From: JAAFHI01 sp039793685
GTDB taxonomy: Bacteria > Acidobacteriota > Blastocatellia > Chloracidobacteriales > Chloracidobacteriaceae
Assembly: GCA_039793685.1 (NCBI GenBank)
Contig: JBDRAL010000018.1
Span: 32,019-96,018, forward strand
Direction: 5' to 3'
DNA: 64,000 bases
Shown: in pieces, positions 1 to 8,302 of the stretch
Position numbering within the stretch: the stretch's first letter is position 1
Layout of the letters: each line of letters starts with the position of its first letter
Notes under the pieces: generated by a model
The model's input: only the letters and a program-made list of their open reading frames with translations
Told to the model about the DNA's origin: nothing
Database searches by the model: none
Position numbers and translations under genes: made by a program

Positions 1-270
1 ACGCGCCGAGTAGACGCCGGGCGCGCCGTCGAGGGCGTCCACCGCGAGGCCGGAGTCGTCCGCGACCGAGCGATGGCCGCCGGTCGTCGCGAAGGCGTCC
101 CGGGCCTTGAGCAACGCGTTTTCGGTAAAGGTCGTCCCGGTTTCCTCGGGAACCGGCGCGGGCGGGAAGGCGTCCAAGCCGACGACTTCGAGCGGCAATC
201 CGGACAGCAACTTGGCGAATTCCCGGGCTTTCCCCGGATTGTGCGTGGCAACGACGAGGGTTGAATTCAT
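1..270 (-). CDS. rdgB: XTP/dITP diphosphatase (RdgB/HAM1), 3' part outside window
   Basis: This enzyme hydrolyses dITP, XTP and ITP to monophosphates and so keeps deaminated purines out of DNA and RNA. The minus-strand frame from 270 to the window edge starts MNSTLVVATHNPGKAREF, the family's N-terminal nucleotide-binding motif. It continues through a FTENALLKA segment and ends in DDSGLAVDALDGAPGVYSAR, the family signature. About 90 of the usual 190-200 residues are present; the rest lies beyond position 1. No Shine-Dalgarno is visible upstream of the ATG at 268-270. The gene is divergent from rpoD. Identification is firm from motif order; only the length is unknown. Confidence 0.93.
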   Translation of the reverse strand, partial: MNSTLVVATHNPGKAREFAKLLSGLPLEVVGLDAFPPAPVPEETGTTFTENALLKARDAFATTGGHRSVADDSGLAVDALDGAPGVYSAR

Positions 271-569
271 AAAAAGGAGGATTTTCACGGTCTTCAAGCC
301 GGAAAAGAGGGAAACCTGCGAACAGGACCCGGCGTCTTACCGGTTTGTATGAAATAAAAGGTAGACGAATCGGAAATTTTTTTTAGAATAACCGCTTTTG
401 TTTTACAGCACACTGAAATCCGTGTGCCGTGTCCCGAAGATGGGACATTTTCTTTCGAAACAAAGGGATGCGAGAGAAGAACTTGTAAGGGAAAAGTTGA
501 AATCGTACTTTGGAAAGGCCCCGCACCCGTTATCGCGCGTCGTGAGCGCAAGGCGTACTGACACCCAAT
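271..569. other. Divergent intergenic region rdgB/rpoD
   Basis: These 299 bases separate rdgB (-) from rpoD (+) and must hold both promoters. I see an AT-rich stretch around 346-415 and a weak hairpin (CGTCTTACC at about 332 with GGTAGACG at about 361). No -35/-10 pair is convincing. An isolated AAAAAGGAGG at 271-280 is on the + strand but precedes no start codon. I see no RNA gene. Confidence 0.4.
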
Positions 570-2237
570 ATGAGAACAGACCTGAAAGACAACATGATCG
601 ACGGTGAAACCGACCCGACCGCGGGAGACGGAATTCCAAGTCTCGATCTGGAAAAATTCCTCGCCGAAATCGACTCCGCCGCGTCGGAGGAGGACGATTT
701 TGTCTGGGAAACCGAACCCGAGGAATCCGAGGAATCCGAGGAGACGTCGGAGGAAGGCACTGAAGCCGCCGCCGCGCCGCAACCCGATCTTTCGGCGTCG
801 GAAAGCGACCGTTCGCTCGACGCGATGACGTTGTATCTGCGCGAAATGAGCAACGTCGCGTTGCTCACCCGCGAAGATGAAGTCGCCATCGCGAAGCGCA
901 TCGAACGCGGTCGCCGTCGCCTCCACAAAGCCCATTCCCGCTCGCTCATCGTGGCCGAGGCGCTGGAAGACCTCGCGCAACGGCTGGCGGAGCGCAAACT
1001 CGGCATCCGGGCGGTCATCGACACGTCGGATTCCGACGCGGAAGACATCACGCTCGAAAACGAAGAACGCTATCTTGCGGAAACCATCGAGAAATTCCAG
1101 TTGGTTTCCAAAATGCTGGCGCATATCCGCAAGGAAGTCGCCAAGGTCGAACAGGAACCGAAGGGCACCCGCAAGACTAACCGGATGATCCGGAAGGTGC
1201 TGAGGCAGCGCGTCGAACTTTCGCGGCATATCCGGGTGATTCTTTTCTCGACCCAGATGCGGCGCGAGTTCACCAACCGCATCCAGCGCGTCGTCCGGCA
1301 GCTTTTCGAAAACGAGGAGCGCATCACCCGCGCCGAAAAATCGCTCACTGCCCGCCGTCGGGTGGATGAAAACGAAGTCAAGAAGACGATTCGCGGGGCG
1401 AAAAAGGCCATCGGTGAAATTGAGGCGCGCTATCTTCAATCAGCGGTCGAGATTAAACGCTCGCTGAAAAACATCATTTCCGCCGAAGCCGAAGCCGAAA
1501 AGGCCCGCCGCGAAATGATCGAAGCCAACCTCCGTCTGGTGGTTTCGATTGCGAAGAACTACATCAACCGTTCGCGCGGGCTGCAATTCTCCGACCTGAT
1601 TCAGGAAGGGAATATCGGTCTGATGCGTGCGGTCGAGAAGTTCGACTACCGCCGCGGATACAAGTTTTCGACCTACGCGACGTGGTGGATTCGCCAGGCC
1701 GTGACCCGCGCCATCGCGGATCAGGGCCGGACCATCCGCGTCCCGGTCCACATGGTCGAAACCATCAACAAGATCGTCCGGACGGCCCGGCTGATGGTGC
1801 AGGAACTCGGCCGCGAACCCACGCACGAGGAACTCGCCCAGCGGACCGACCTGCCGGTGGTGAAGGTCCGGCAGGCACTCAAGATCGCCCAGGAGCCGAT
1901 TTCGCTCGAAACGCCGATTGGCGATGACGGCGAATCGAACCTCGGCAGCTTCATCGAGGACCGCAACAGCCTCAACCCGGCGGAAATGATCGTCGGCAAG
2001 GGCCTGCGCGAGGCCACGCTGGAAGTACTCAACACGCTCACGCCCCGCGAAGCGCAGATTCTGAAGATGCGTTTCGGGCTGGACGGCGACGGACAGGAAC
2101 GGACGCTCGAAGAAGTCGGCCGTCACTTCTCGGTCACCCGCGAGCGCATCCGCCAGATCGAGGCGAAGGCGCTGCGCAAGCTCCGTCATCCGTCCCGCAG
2201 CCGGAAGTTGAAGACGTTCTTCGACGACGGGCAGTAA
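570..2237 (+). CDS. rpoD: Principal RNA polymerase sigma factor (RpoD/SigA, sigma-70)
   Basis: The housekeeping sigma factor directs RNA polymerase to -35/-10 promoters. The 555-residue protein has an acidic N-terminal segment (about 30-65), region 1.2 (about 80-115, with MTLYLREMSNVALLTREDE), a long helical non-conserved insert (115-310), and region 2 (about 312-380) with NLRLVVSIAKNY, FSDLIQEGNIGLMRAVEKFD and YKFSTYATWWIRQA. Region 3 follows, then region 4 with LTPREAQILKMRFG and the helix-turn-helix VTRERIRQIEAKALRKLRHP. An in-frame ATG eight codons downstream (594) is an alternative start; neither has a strong Shine-Dalgarno. The full set of regions and the non-conserved insert make it a primary rather than an alternative sigma factor. 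Confidence 0.95.
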   Translation: MRTDLKDNMIDGETDPTAGDGIPSLDLEKFLAEIDSAASEEDDFVWETEPEESEESEETSEEGTEAAAAPQPDLSASESDRSLDAMTLYLREMSNVALLTREDEVAIAKRIERGRRRLHKAHSRSLIVAEALEDLAQRLAERKLGIRAVIDTSDSDAEDITLENEERYLAETIEKFQLVSKMLAHIRKEVAKVEQEPKGTRKTNRMIRKVLRQRVELSRHIRVILFSTQMRREFTNRIQRVVRQLFENEERITRAEKSLTARRRVDENEVKKTIRGAKKAIGEIEARYLQSAVEIKRSLKNIISAEAEAEKARREMIEANLRLVVSIAKNYINRSRGLQFSDLIQEGNIGLMRAVEKFDYRRGYKFSTYATWWIRQAVTRAIADQGRTIRVPVHMVETINKIVRTARLMVQELGREPTHEELAQRTDLPVVKVRQALKIAQEPISLETPIGDDGESNLGSFIEDRNSLNPAEMIVGKGLREATLEVLNTLTPREAQILKMRFGLDGDGQERTLEEVGRHFSVTRERIRQIEAKALRKLRHPSRSRKLKTFFDDGQ

Positions 2238-2257
2238 AAAGTCGTCGCGGTATTTTT

Positions 2258-2331
2258 AGCCACGGATTACTCGGATTACACAGACTCGGAAAAACCGGAG
2301 AAATTCTGTGTAATCGGTGTAATCCGTGGCT
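2258..2331. terminator. Bidirectional inverted repeat between convergent genes
   Basis: The arms 2258-2284 and 2305-2331 are 27 bp and match at 25 positions when one is reverse-complemented (AGCCACGGATTAC...GATTACACAGA), with a 20-bp loop. It lies between the stop of rpoD and the stop of the converging ADP-ribosylglycohydrolase, whose TAG overlaps the right arm. A T-run (TATTTTTA, 2251-2258) precedes the left arm. This is probably a two-way terminator; the ACGGATTAC word looks like a dispersed repeat. Confidence 0.6.
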
Positions 2332-3265
2332 ATTTCATTTCCGCTTCGCACCAGCGGGGCAACCGCTCGCGTCGCGCAATCCATTCATCCGGAAGATCTT
2401 CCGGCTCGACTGACAGGGCGACAATACCGCCGACGATGGCGCAGGTCGTATCCCGGTCGCCGAAGCCGCTGACCGTCAGCCACATCGCATCTTCAAATGA
2501 GCCGAGTGTTTTGGCCGCGCACCACAACGCGAACGGCACGGTGTCTGCCGCCGAAATCGCCGTTCCGTTGCCGAGCCGCGACACGGCGTAGTCCACCGAA
2601 TCCGAATCCGCCATATCCCGTGCGTTGAGGATGCCCTGTTTCACCTCGCCAGGCGGCGTCCGTTCCAGAACGAGATCAAGAAACTCGCTGGGACCGGGCA
2701 ATGTGTCGCGAAGTTGCCACGCCAGCGCCGCCGCGACGGCCACGGCGACCGCTCCGGCGATGGCCTCCGAGTGGGCGTGGGTGACTTCCGCCGAACGCGC
2801 GGCCTGTTCGACCACCGTATCGAGGTTGTCGGCGTAAAAGGCTCCGACCGGGGCGACCCGCATCGCGCCGCCGTTTCCGAACGAACCGCTTCCGTCAAAA
2901 AGGTTTCGGGCCACCGTGCGCCAGTCCGCGCCCATCCGGACCTGCGAGACGTACCGGTGCATTCCCGAACCGTAGCCCCGTCCCTGATCGTGGCGTTCGC
3001 AGAATTCGAACGCGAGCAGGTCCTGATCCAGTTCGCCGTAGGTTTTCAGCAGATAGTAGACCGACAACGCCATTTCGGTGTCGTCGGTGTAAAACCACGT
3101 CGTTTCGGGCGGGAGCGTCCGTTCGGCGATCATCCGCTCGGCGACCGGAATGTCGCGGAAAAAGCGTTCGCCGAAGGCATCGCCGACCGACAGCCCTTCG
3201 AGGGCGAGCCGGGCGCGGCGGAGCGGAGAGAAGGTTTCGAGTGTCTGGTGTCGGGTATCAGTCAT
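2330..3265 (-). CDS. ADP-ribosylglycohydrolase family protein (DraG/ARH-like)
   Basis: Members of this family remove ADP-ribose from proteins or cleave related ADP-ribose bonds using two Mg ions. The 311-residue all-helical protein carries the family's metal-binding blocks in order: YTDDTEMALS (about 60), GNGGAMRVAP (about 130), THAHSEAIAGA (about 165) and GDRDTTCAIVGGIVAL near the C-terminus. It follows hpt on the same strand across a 72-bp repeat. The first 11 codons (MTDTRHQTLET) read through a heptamer-repeat-like sequence, so the true start could be slightly downstream, before LRRARLALEGLSVGDAFG. The substrate cannot be told from sequence. Confidence 0.85.
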   Translation of the reverse strand: MTDTRHQTLETFSPLRRARLALEGLSVGDAFGERFFRDIPVAERMIAERTLPPETTWFYTDDTEMALSVYYLLKTYGELDQDLLAFEFCERHDQGRGYGSGMHRYVSQVRMGADWRTVARNLFDGSGSFGNGGAMRVAPVGAFYADNLDTVVEQAARSAEVTHAHSEAIAGAVAVAVAAALAWQLRDTLPGPSEFLDLVLERTPPGEVKQGILNARDMADSDSVDYAVSRLGNGTAISAADTVPFALWCAAKTLGSFEDAMWLTVSGFGDRDTTCAIVGGIVALSVEPEDLPDEWIARRERLPRWCEAEMK

Positions 3266-3339
3266 AGGGATCAGGGGGAAGGAATCAGGGATCAGGTCGG
3301 AAAAACTCCTGATCCCTGACTTCTGATCCCTGATCCCTA
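3266..3339. repeat. Heptamer repeat array R1 (GGGATCA class), inverted pair
   Basis: The left arm reads GGGATCAGGG...GGATCAGG and the right arm CTGATCCCTGACTTCTGATCC. The units step by 7 bp and the arms are reverse complements. The array fills the whole gap between the hpt stop (TAG followed at once by GGATCAGGG on the minus strand) and the next gene's ATG. Confidence 0.75.
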
Positions 3340-3873
3340 TTCCGGATTGAGAACCGCCACGTAGGGCAGATTTCGGTAGCGTTCCGCGTAGTCGAGGCCG
3401 TAGCCGACGACGAATTCGTTCGGAATCGTGAAGCCGACGTAGTCCACGGCGACTTCCTTGACGCGGCGTTCGGGCTTGTCGAGCAGCGCCGCCACGCGCA
3501 CCGATTCGGCTTCCCGGCGGCGGAAATTGTCGAGCAGGTAGGTAAGCGTCAGCCCGGTATCGACGATATCTTCAACCACCAGAACATGATGGCCCTTCAG
3601 ACTGGCGTCGAGGTCCTTGAGGATGCGGACTTCACCCGACGACTTGGTGGACGCGCCGTAGCTCGACACGGCGATGAAATCGAGTTTCACCGGAAGATCG
3701 ATGGACCGCAGCAGGTCGGCGGTGAAGGGAATCGCGCCTTTCAAGACGCCGACGAGCATCAGGGGCTTTCCGACGTAGGCTTCGGTGATTTCGCGGCCGA
3801 GTTCCTGAATGCGGGCGCCGATCTGCGCCTCGCTCAACAGGACCCGGAGGTTCGGCTGGTTGAATTCGGACAT
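3337..3873 (-). CDS. hpt: Hypoxanthine phosphoribosyltransferase
   Basis: This enzyme salvages hypoxanthine or guanine with PRPP to form IMP or GMP. The 178-residue protein has the type I phosphoribosyltransferase fold: VLKGAIPFTADLLR (about 43-56), the SSYGASTKSSGE flexible loop, and the PRPP-binding motif VLVVEDIVDTGLTL (about 97-110). It ends with the purine-pocket segment DYVGFTIPNEFVVGYGLDYA and the C-terminal RNLPYVAVL. Length and motifs match HPRT of the E. coli Hpt type. It begins a minus-strand run with the ADP-ribosylglycohydrolase, separated by an array whose first unit contains its TAG stop. Confidence 0.94.
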   Translation of the reverse strand: MSEFNQPNLRVLLSEAQIGARIQELGREITEAYVGKPLMLVGVLKGAIPFTADLLRSIDLPVKLDFIAVSSYGASTKSSGEVRILKDLDASLKGHHVLVVEDIVDTGLTLTYLLDNFRRREAESVRVAALLDKPERRVKEVAVDYVGFTIPNEFVVGYGLDYAERYRNLPYVAVLNPE

Positions 3874-3900
3874 TGGAGCGGTGGGGGAACGAGTGGCGTT

Positions 3901-4347
3901 TTATTCGGATTCCGTCGGCGTTTCCGACTGGGCGGCGGGGGCTTCGAGGACGGCGGCCTCGCTGAAAATGATGAACGTGTCCTCGTCAATCGGACCGAGG
4001 CCGATCTGGCGTTCGCCGTCCACCTCGCGTACCCACGCGACGTTCATCAGTTCGCGGCGGTCGGGATTGATCGACGGAAGCGACACCGAAAGCTTTTGTC
4101 CGGCTTCGACTTCGAGCGTCGTCACGACGCAGGCGCCGCGGCGGCTGATGGTGATGCACTCGGCGGCGGTGTCGCGGACGAGGCCGTCCTTGCCGATGCC
4201 CTCGACCACCGCGCTCAGGTGGCAGGGGAGGCGGTTTTCACGCCGCATCTTTTCATACTGCTGTTGAACCGTGGCTTCGGATACCATCCGTCCATCCTCC
4301 GAATCGGGGGAAAAATCCGCCAGCGTCTCATGGCGCACTTGCCGCAT
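3901..4347 (-). CDS. PilZ-like domain protein
   Basis: This small cytoplasmic protein of 148 residues has a central segment resembling a PilZ beta-barrel, the c-di-GMP-binding domain that controls motility, pili and polysaccharide. Visible features are RRENRLPCHL (in place of the RxxxR motif), ITISRRGACVVT (in place of D/NxSxxG) and beta-strand-rich stretches through LSVSLPS and RQIGLGPID. The arginine motif is imperfect, so c-di-GMP binding is uncertain. The C-terminal tail is acidic and low-complexity. It sits 27 bp upstream of hpt on the same strand, without obvious functional linkage. Confidence 0.55.
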   Translation of the reverse strand: MRQVRHETLADFSPDSEDGRMVSEATVQQQYEKMRRENRLPCHLSAVVEGIGKDGLVRDTAAECITISRRGACVVTTLEVEAGQKLSVSLPSINPDRRELMNVAWVREVDGERQIGLGPIDEDTFIIFSEAAVLEAPAAQSETPTESE

Positions 4348-4507
4348 GGAGCCGCTTGAATGTAGTGTCTCAGTGTACGCGGAATGAATCGTCAGCGCGC
4401 ATTCTGCCTTGCGTACCTGAATTTTTCCAAGCCTTCTTTTAAGAAAACATCCGATTTTCGCGGATAACGCGTCATCCCGTCGCTTTTTTCAGTCCGGTAA
4501 AGGGTTT

Positions 4508-5752
4508 ATGCAAGGAAGGGTTTTCGTCACTCTCTGGCTTCTGGTCTGGATGTGGTTGGCTCCGGCGACGACCCCGGTCGTCTTCGCGGAGGCCATACAT
4601 GATGAGGATGGCGCATCCGAAACCTTCGCCGATGCCACGTCGTCCGCGCGCAATCTGCGGGTCTTCGACGCGGTGTGCAATCTGGTCGGGAACAAGTATT
4701 ACGACAAAAACTTCAACGGCGCGGACTGGGCGACGTTGAAAAGCAATTTTCGCTCGCAGGCCGCGGGTGCGACGGACGAACGGGGACTGTATCGCGTCAT
4801 CAATCAGATGCTGGCCGAGTTGAATGACCAGCATACGTTCGCCATTCCGCCCACGCTGGTTCAGGAAGAAAATCGCGGTTCGCGAATCGGCATCGGGTTT
4901 CATCTTCGGAAAATCGGCGATCAGTGGGTCGTTTCTCGCGTGAGTGGCGGTTCGGCGGCCCAGGAGGCGGGGATTCGTCCCGGCTGGATCATCACGGAAT
5001 GGGACGGCCAGCCTTTCAACGGTTCAAACTCGTCTTCGCTGAAAAACGGGCAGTCGGTCCGGTTGAAATTCCTCGATCCGAACGACAATGTGAAACGCGT
5101 CGAAGTCATCTGCCGGCCCTTCGCCACTACCCCCGAACAGCGGTCGCAACTGCTTCCGAACGGCATCCTTTACATTCGGTTCACTGAATTCGCGCCGAAC
5201 ACGGCCCGCTGGCTCGATGCGCAACTCGACGCCAATCGGCAGGCGCGGGGCGTCATCTTCGACCTCCGCGACAACGGCGGCGGCCTGCTCAATATTCTGT
5301 CCGACTGCCTGCAACTGATTTATCGCCGCGATCTTGTATTCGGCGATTTCATCCAGCGGGAAAAACGGCAGTTCCGGATGCGGATCAACGGCGGTGGCCG
5401 GTCGGCATTCGATGGCTCGGTCGTCGTTCTGGTGGATGAAGGATCGGCCAGTGCCGCGGAAATTTTTGCTGCTGCGGTGCAGGAATCGAAGCGCGGTACG
5501 GTCATCGGACGCCGAACCGCCGGGGCGGTGCTGGCGAGTATTGAGGAACGTCTGCCGGACGGTGGAAAAGTTCAAATCAGCGTCCGCGACTACCGGACGG
5601 CACAGGGTGTCCGCCTCGAAGGGCAGGGGGTCAATCCCGATATTTCAATTCCGCTGACGCTTTCGGAAATCCGACGCAATGTGGATTTCGACCTCGATCG
5701 CGCAACCGGGCTGCTCACGCCGAACGCCGCGCCTTCTCGCGCCAAGCGGTGA
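4508..5752 (+). CDS. S41 family peptidase with PDZ domain (tricorn-like S41B type)
   Basis: This is a secreted serine protease of 414 residues. Residues 1-28 form a signal peptide (LWLLVWMWLAPATTPVVFA). A helical N-terminal domain carries LNDQHTFA (His about 108). A PDZ-like segment follows (about 125-200, GSAAQEAGIRPGWIITEWDG), and then the S41 core with FDLRDNGGGLL and the nucleophile motif DEGSASAAEIF (Ser about 315). Where CtpA-type enzymes have a catalytic Lys in a GKG motif, this protein has GRRTAGAV. That, and the DxHT motif, point to the Ser/His S41B (tricorn/IRBP-like) subgroup. The stop codon TGA runs directly into a heptamer array. The substrate is unknown. Confidence 0.85.
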   Translation: MQGRVFVTLWLLVWMWLAPATTPVVFAEAIHDEDGASETFADATSSARNLRVFDAVCNLVGNKYYDKNFNGADWATLKSNFRSQAAGATDERGLYRVINQMLAELNDQHTFAIPPTLVQEENRGSRIGIGFHLRKIGDQWVVSRVSGGSAAQEAGIRPGWIITEWDGQPFNGSNSSSLKNGQSVRLKFLDPNDNVKRVEVICRPFATTPEQRSQLLPNGILYIRFTEFAPNTARWLDAQLDANRQARGVIFDLRDNGGGLLNILSDCLQLIYRRDLVFGDFIQREKRQFRMRINGGGRSAFDGSVVVLVDEGSASAAEIFAAAVQESKRGTVIGRRTAGAVLASIEERLPDGGKVQISVRDYRTAQGVRLEGQGVNPDISIPLTLSEIRRNVDFDLDRATGLLTPNAAPSRAKR

Positions 5753-5896
5753 AGAATTTTCGATTGAAGATTTTCGATTGAAGATTCCCGGAAGAACGAC
5801 TGAGGAATTTTCAATAGAAGATTTTTGGAAGAAAAGCGTCCTGGTTCGAATCCAAAATCTTCAATCTTCAATCTTCAATCTTCAATCTTCAATCCC
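5751..5896. repeat. Heptamer repeat array R2 (TTGAAGA class), inverted pair
   Basis: The left arm has TTTTCGATTGAAGA twice and then degenerates. The right arm has four to five copies of TTCAATC. The arms are inverted and lie between two convergent genes. Both gene stops (TGA of the S41 gene, TAG of the FHA gene) are the first bases of the array on their own strand. Confidence 0.8.
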
Positions 5897-6822
5897 TACT
5901 CCCACTTGCGGCCGGTCCGACGCGTGATGAGTTGTGCCAGTTCGACGCCACCGTCGAAGGCTCCGGTGCGGAACGTCAGCCGGTTGCGGGTGCCTTCCAC
6001 CGTGTAGACGATCTTGTCGAGCAGGCTGGTCTGGCTGCGGCGAGCGCGCAGGGCGGTGACTTCCTTCCACGGAATGTTGAACTGCCGTACGACCCCCTGA
6101 TATTCGATGCCCTCGTAGGTAATGGTGATATTGACCCGTGAGTGGCTCCAGCCGATCAGCAGAAGAAACAATCCGAGTAAAAGCAGCGGCGGCACGACGA
6201 CGAGTGGTCCCTTGAAGAAAAGGAGAACGCCGCCGACGAGGCAGGCGAGGCCGAGCAGGTAGTACCCGAGGCGGAATTTCCCGACCAGGGGGAATTCGCG
6301 TTCGCCGAGGTTCATTGTGTGCGACGGGGCATTGCCTTCCCAGTTGGCATCCATCCGAAGGGGATCGACCGGCGTCGGTGGAACTTCGATTTCCTCGGCG
6401 GCGGGTATCCGGTTCGGCTGGGTGTCGGGCATCGGCAGCGTGGGCAGACGCTGGACGGTCGGCGGGGCGGCGGGGGCGGTCATCGGCAGCGGGCGCGCGG
6501 CCTCGACGGTGAGGGCGAAGTCGAAGCGCAGTTCCGGTCCGCCGACGCCGAATTCCACCACGTCGCCGCTGGCGAGTTCCACGCGGGTCACGCGGCGGCC
6601 CCGGAGATAGGTCCCGTTGGTGCTTTTCAGATCTTCGAGAAAGACCTTGCCGTTTTCGCTCGTGAGAATGGCGTGCTTGGCCGAGGCGCGGGTGTCGTGC
6701 GTGCCGAGTTGAAGAATGTTCGACGGTGACCGCCCGATCGTGATGGGGAAGGCGGTCAGGGTGCGCGTTTCTCCAGCACGGTGTCCGCTGAGATGCGTTG
6801 CGGTAATGGTTGCCACGCGCAC
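5896..6822 (-). CDS. FHA domain membrane protein
   Basis: The 308-residue protein starts with a forkhead-associated domain (about 1-105), which binds phosphothreonine peptides. ITIGRSPSNILQLGTHDTRASAKHAIL has the canonical GR, S and H residues and is followed by LEDLKSTNGTYLRGRRV. A Pro-rich linker (105-165) leads to two adjacent hydrophobic segments (about 185-230). A C-terminal cytoplasmic domain of about 80 residues is rich in beta-strand (ITYEGIEYQGVVRQFNIPW) and resembles the PH-like domains that follow such membrane pairs. The neighbouring xseB starts the same minus-strand run. The cognate Ser/Thr kinase is not in the window. The FHA call is firm; the role is unknown. Confidence 0.88.
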   Translation of the reverse strand: MRVATITATHLSGHRAGETRTLTAFPITIGRSPSNILQLGTHDTRASAKHAILTSENGKVFLEDLKSTNGTYLRGRRVTRVELASGDVVEFGVGGPELRFDFALTVEAARPLPMTAPAAPPTVQRLPTLPMPDTQPNRIPAAEEIEVPPTPVDPLRMDANWEGNAPSHTMNLGEREFPLVGKFRLGYYLLGLACLVGGVLLFFKGPLVVVPPLLLLGLFLLLIGWSHSRVNITITYEGIEYQGVVRQFNIPWKEVTALRARRSQTSLLDKIVYTVEGTRNRLTFRTGAFDGGVELAQLITRRTGRKWE

Positions 6823-6837
6823 GACCGTCGTCCTCCC

Positions 6838-7101
6838 TCAGATTGAAACATCGTCATCGTCGTCGTCTTCGAACGGGACGGGTTCGAGCGCGCCGCCCGC
6901 ACCCTTGACGAGCATTTCCACGCGCCGCTCGGCGGCGTCGAGCCGTTCCCGGCAGCGGCGGGCGAGGGTCACGCCGCGTTCGAACAGATCAAGCGATTCA
7001 TCAAGCGACAAATCGCCGTTTTCCATCCGGCGGACGATGGATTCGAGTTCTTCGAGCGACGTTTCGAACGTCGGCTCGGCGGCGGCCTTCTTGGTCGGCA
7101 T
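6838..7101 (-). CDS. xseB: Exodeoxyribonuclease VII small subunit
   Basis: XseB partners XseA in exonuclease VII, which degrades single-stranded DNA into short oligonucleotides. The 87-residue protein has the complete family pattern: FETSLEELESIVRRMENGDL, then LDESLDLFERGVTLARRCRERLDAAERRVEML, forming the helical hairpin that binds the large subunit. The C-terminal tail is unusual in ending with a run of aspartates (DDDDDDDVSI). xseA is not in this window; the small subunit stands alone 15 bp upstream of the FHA gene on the same strand. Confidence 0.93.
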   Translation of the reverse strand: MPTKKAAAEPTFETSLEELESIVRRMENGDLSLDESLDLFERGVTLARRCRERLDAAERRVEMLVKGAGGALEPVPFEDDDDDDVSI

Positions 7102-7261
7102 GCGTGTGAACGAAATCGAAAGGGAATACCGGACGATGCCGGGAGCATCACACTCTACCGAATCGCGGGCACGGACGCCAACGCCAAAGACGTCGCGTTG
7201 GCGGGAGGGGGGATTCCGCGGTCGGCGATCGGGAGCGCCGACCGGCGGGAAATATATGAAC

Positions 7262-7618
7262 TTAAAGCGTTTTCAGGTACGCGACGAGGTCGGCGATGTC
7301 TTTCGCGTTGTACTTGCTGGCGAAACCCGGCATGCCGTTTCCGCCCTTTTTAATCTGGGACGTGACGACGGCGGTTGAAACCGGGCGACCGGTCGCGGGC
7401 ATTTTCTTGCCTTTGAAAAGGCCCTTCAGGCCGGGGCCGACGCCGGCGTCCTTGGTGGTCGCGCTGTGGCACTGGCTACAGGTCGAAAACAGTTCCTTGC
7501 CGCGGGCGGCGTCTCCGGCGGCGGCTTTCGTCTGGGCGGCTTCACTGCGCGGCGCGAGCGCGGCAAAGCCGAGGGCGGCGCAAATGAAACCGGCGGCGAT
7601 GATTTTCTTGGATGGCAT
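7262..7618 (-). CDS. Secreted c-type cytochrome (monohaem)
   Basis: This periplasmic electron carrier has 118 residues. A signal peptide (MPSKKIIAAGFICAALGFAALAPRSEAA) precedes the haem motif CSQCH (about 52-56), a GPGLKGLFKGKK loop, the distal Met in GMPGFASKY, and the C-terminal helix DIADLVAYLKTL. The start is set at 7618 rather than the longer 7678: AGAGGAG lies 8 bp upstream, and a Rho-independent terminator sits between the two candidates. It lies downstream of the Tat-exported ferritin-like gene on the same strand but behind that terminator, so the two are at most partly co-transcribed. Confidence 0.88.
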   Translation of the reverse strand: MPSKKIIAAGFICAALGFAALAPRSEAAQTKAAAGDAARGKELFSTCSQCHSATTKDAGVGPGLKGLFKGKKMPATGRPVSTAVVTSQIKKGGNGMPGFASKYNAKDIADLVAYLKTL

Positions 7619-7654
7619 GGGGGGCGCTCCTCTCTTTTTCAATCCGGAATCGAC

Positions 7655-7703
7655 ATAAGAAAACGCCCTCGCCGGCAACCCGACGGCCGCGAGCGAGGGC
7701 GTT
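7655..7703 (-). terminator. Rho-independent terminator after ferritin-like gene
   Basis: On the minus strand the stem AACGCCCTCGC (7693-7703) pairs with GCGAGGGCGTT (7662-7672), followed by TTCTTATG. The 11-bp perfect stem lies 20 bp past the ferritin-like stop codon. Confidence 0.8.
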
Positions 7704-7723
7704 GAAACCGCATGGTGTGAAAT

Positions 7724-8302
7724 TTACTTCACGACCGCCTGCGGGCAGGGGTTTTCCTTGAGCACGAAGCGGAGAATCGCGGCGTGCTGGGCTTCGTCGG
7801 CGGCGATGCCGGCGAGGAGAGTCACAACGTTCTTGTCCGAGAAGTTGGCAAGGACGCTGATGTAGGTCACAGCGGCTTCGGCTTCGAGCTTGAGCGCAAA
7901 GCGAAGAACGTCGGTGTCGGACTTGAGGCCCGGCGCCGCCTGCGCGATGGCCGGATATTCCGTCGCCTTCTTGGCCGCAACCGGGGTGCCGCCACCCTTC
8001 TTGATGTAGTCGGTGAGAATCTTGGCGTGTTCTTCGTGCTGGCCGAGGAACAGCTTGGCCGCATCGAGGAGAGCGCCGCTCAGGAGCGGAGCGCCCGCGC
8101 CGTAGGCGGCGATCGCCTGATGTTCGAGACCGAGCGCGACGTTGGCGGTCGCGATGTCGCCCTTCTTGTCGGCGCCGAACGTGGGCAGTTCGATACCAGC
8201 GAGAAGCGTGGCGGCGCTGAGAACGGCGCCCGTCTTGAGAACATCGCGGCGGCCCTTCAGGATTTCGCCGACTTCAAGATATTTGTTGGTCAAGTCTTTC
8301 AT
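7724..8302 (-). CDS. Tat-exported ferritin-like domain protein
   Basis: The 192-residue protein has a twin-arginine signal (GRRDVLKTGAVLSAATLLAG, about 18-37), implying export in folded form to the periplasm. A four-helix ferritin-like domain follows with metal-site pairs in EHQAIAAYGAG (about 60), FLGQHEEHAKIL (about 87), LEAEAAVTYISVL (about 135) and DEAQHAAILRFVL (about 168). This places it with the DUF4439/Ferritin_2-type proteins; iron or redox function is inferred. CGGAGG lies 12 bp upstream of the ATG. It is divergent from an ECF sigma factor and upstream of a cytochrome c gene, suggesting an oxidative-stress or electron-transfer unit. Confidence 0.82.
   Translation of the reverse strand: MKDLTNKYLEVGEILKGRRDVLKTGAVLSAATLLAGIELPTFGADKKGDIATANVALGLEHQAIAAYGAGAPLLSGALLDAAKLFLGQHEEHAKILTDYIKKGGGTPVAAKKATEYPAIAQAAPGLKSDTDVLRFALKLEAEAAVTYISVLANFSDKNVVTLLAGIAADEAQHAAILRFVLKENPCPQAVVK

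Noticed and set aside
294..1439. Long antisense frame (381 codons) opposite rpoD
   Set aside because: The plus strand encodes an unmistakable sigma factor here; the antisense frame is a by-product of GC-rich codons and has no recognisable motif.
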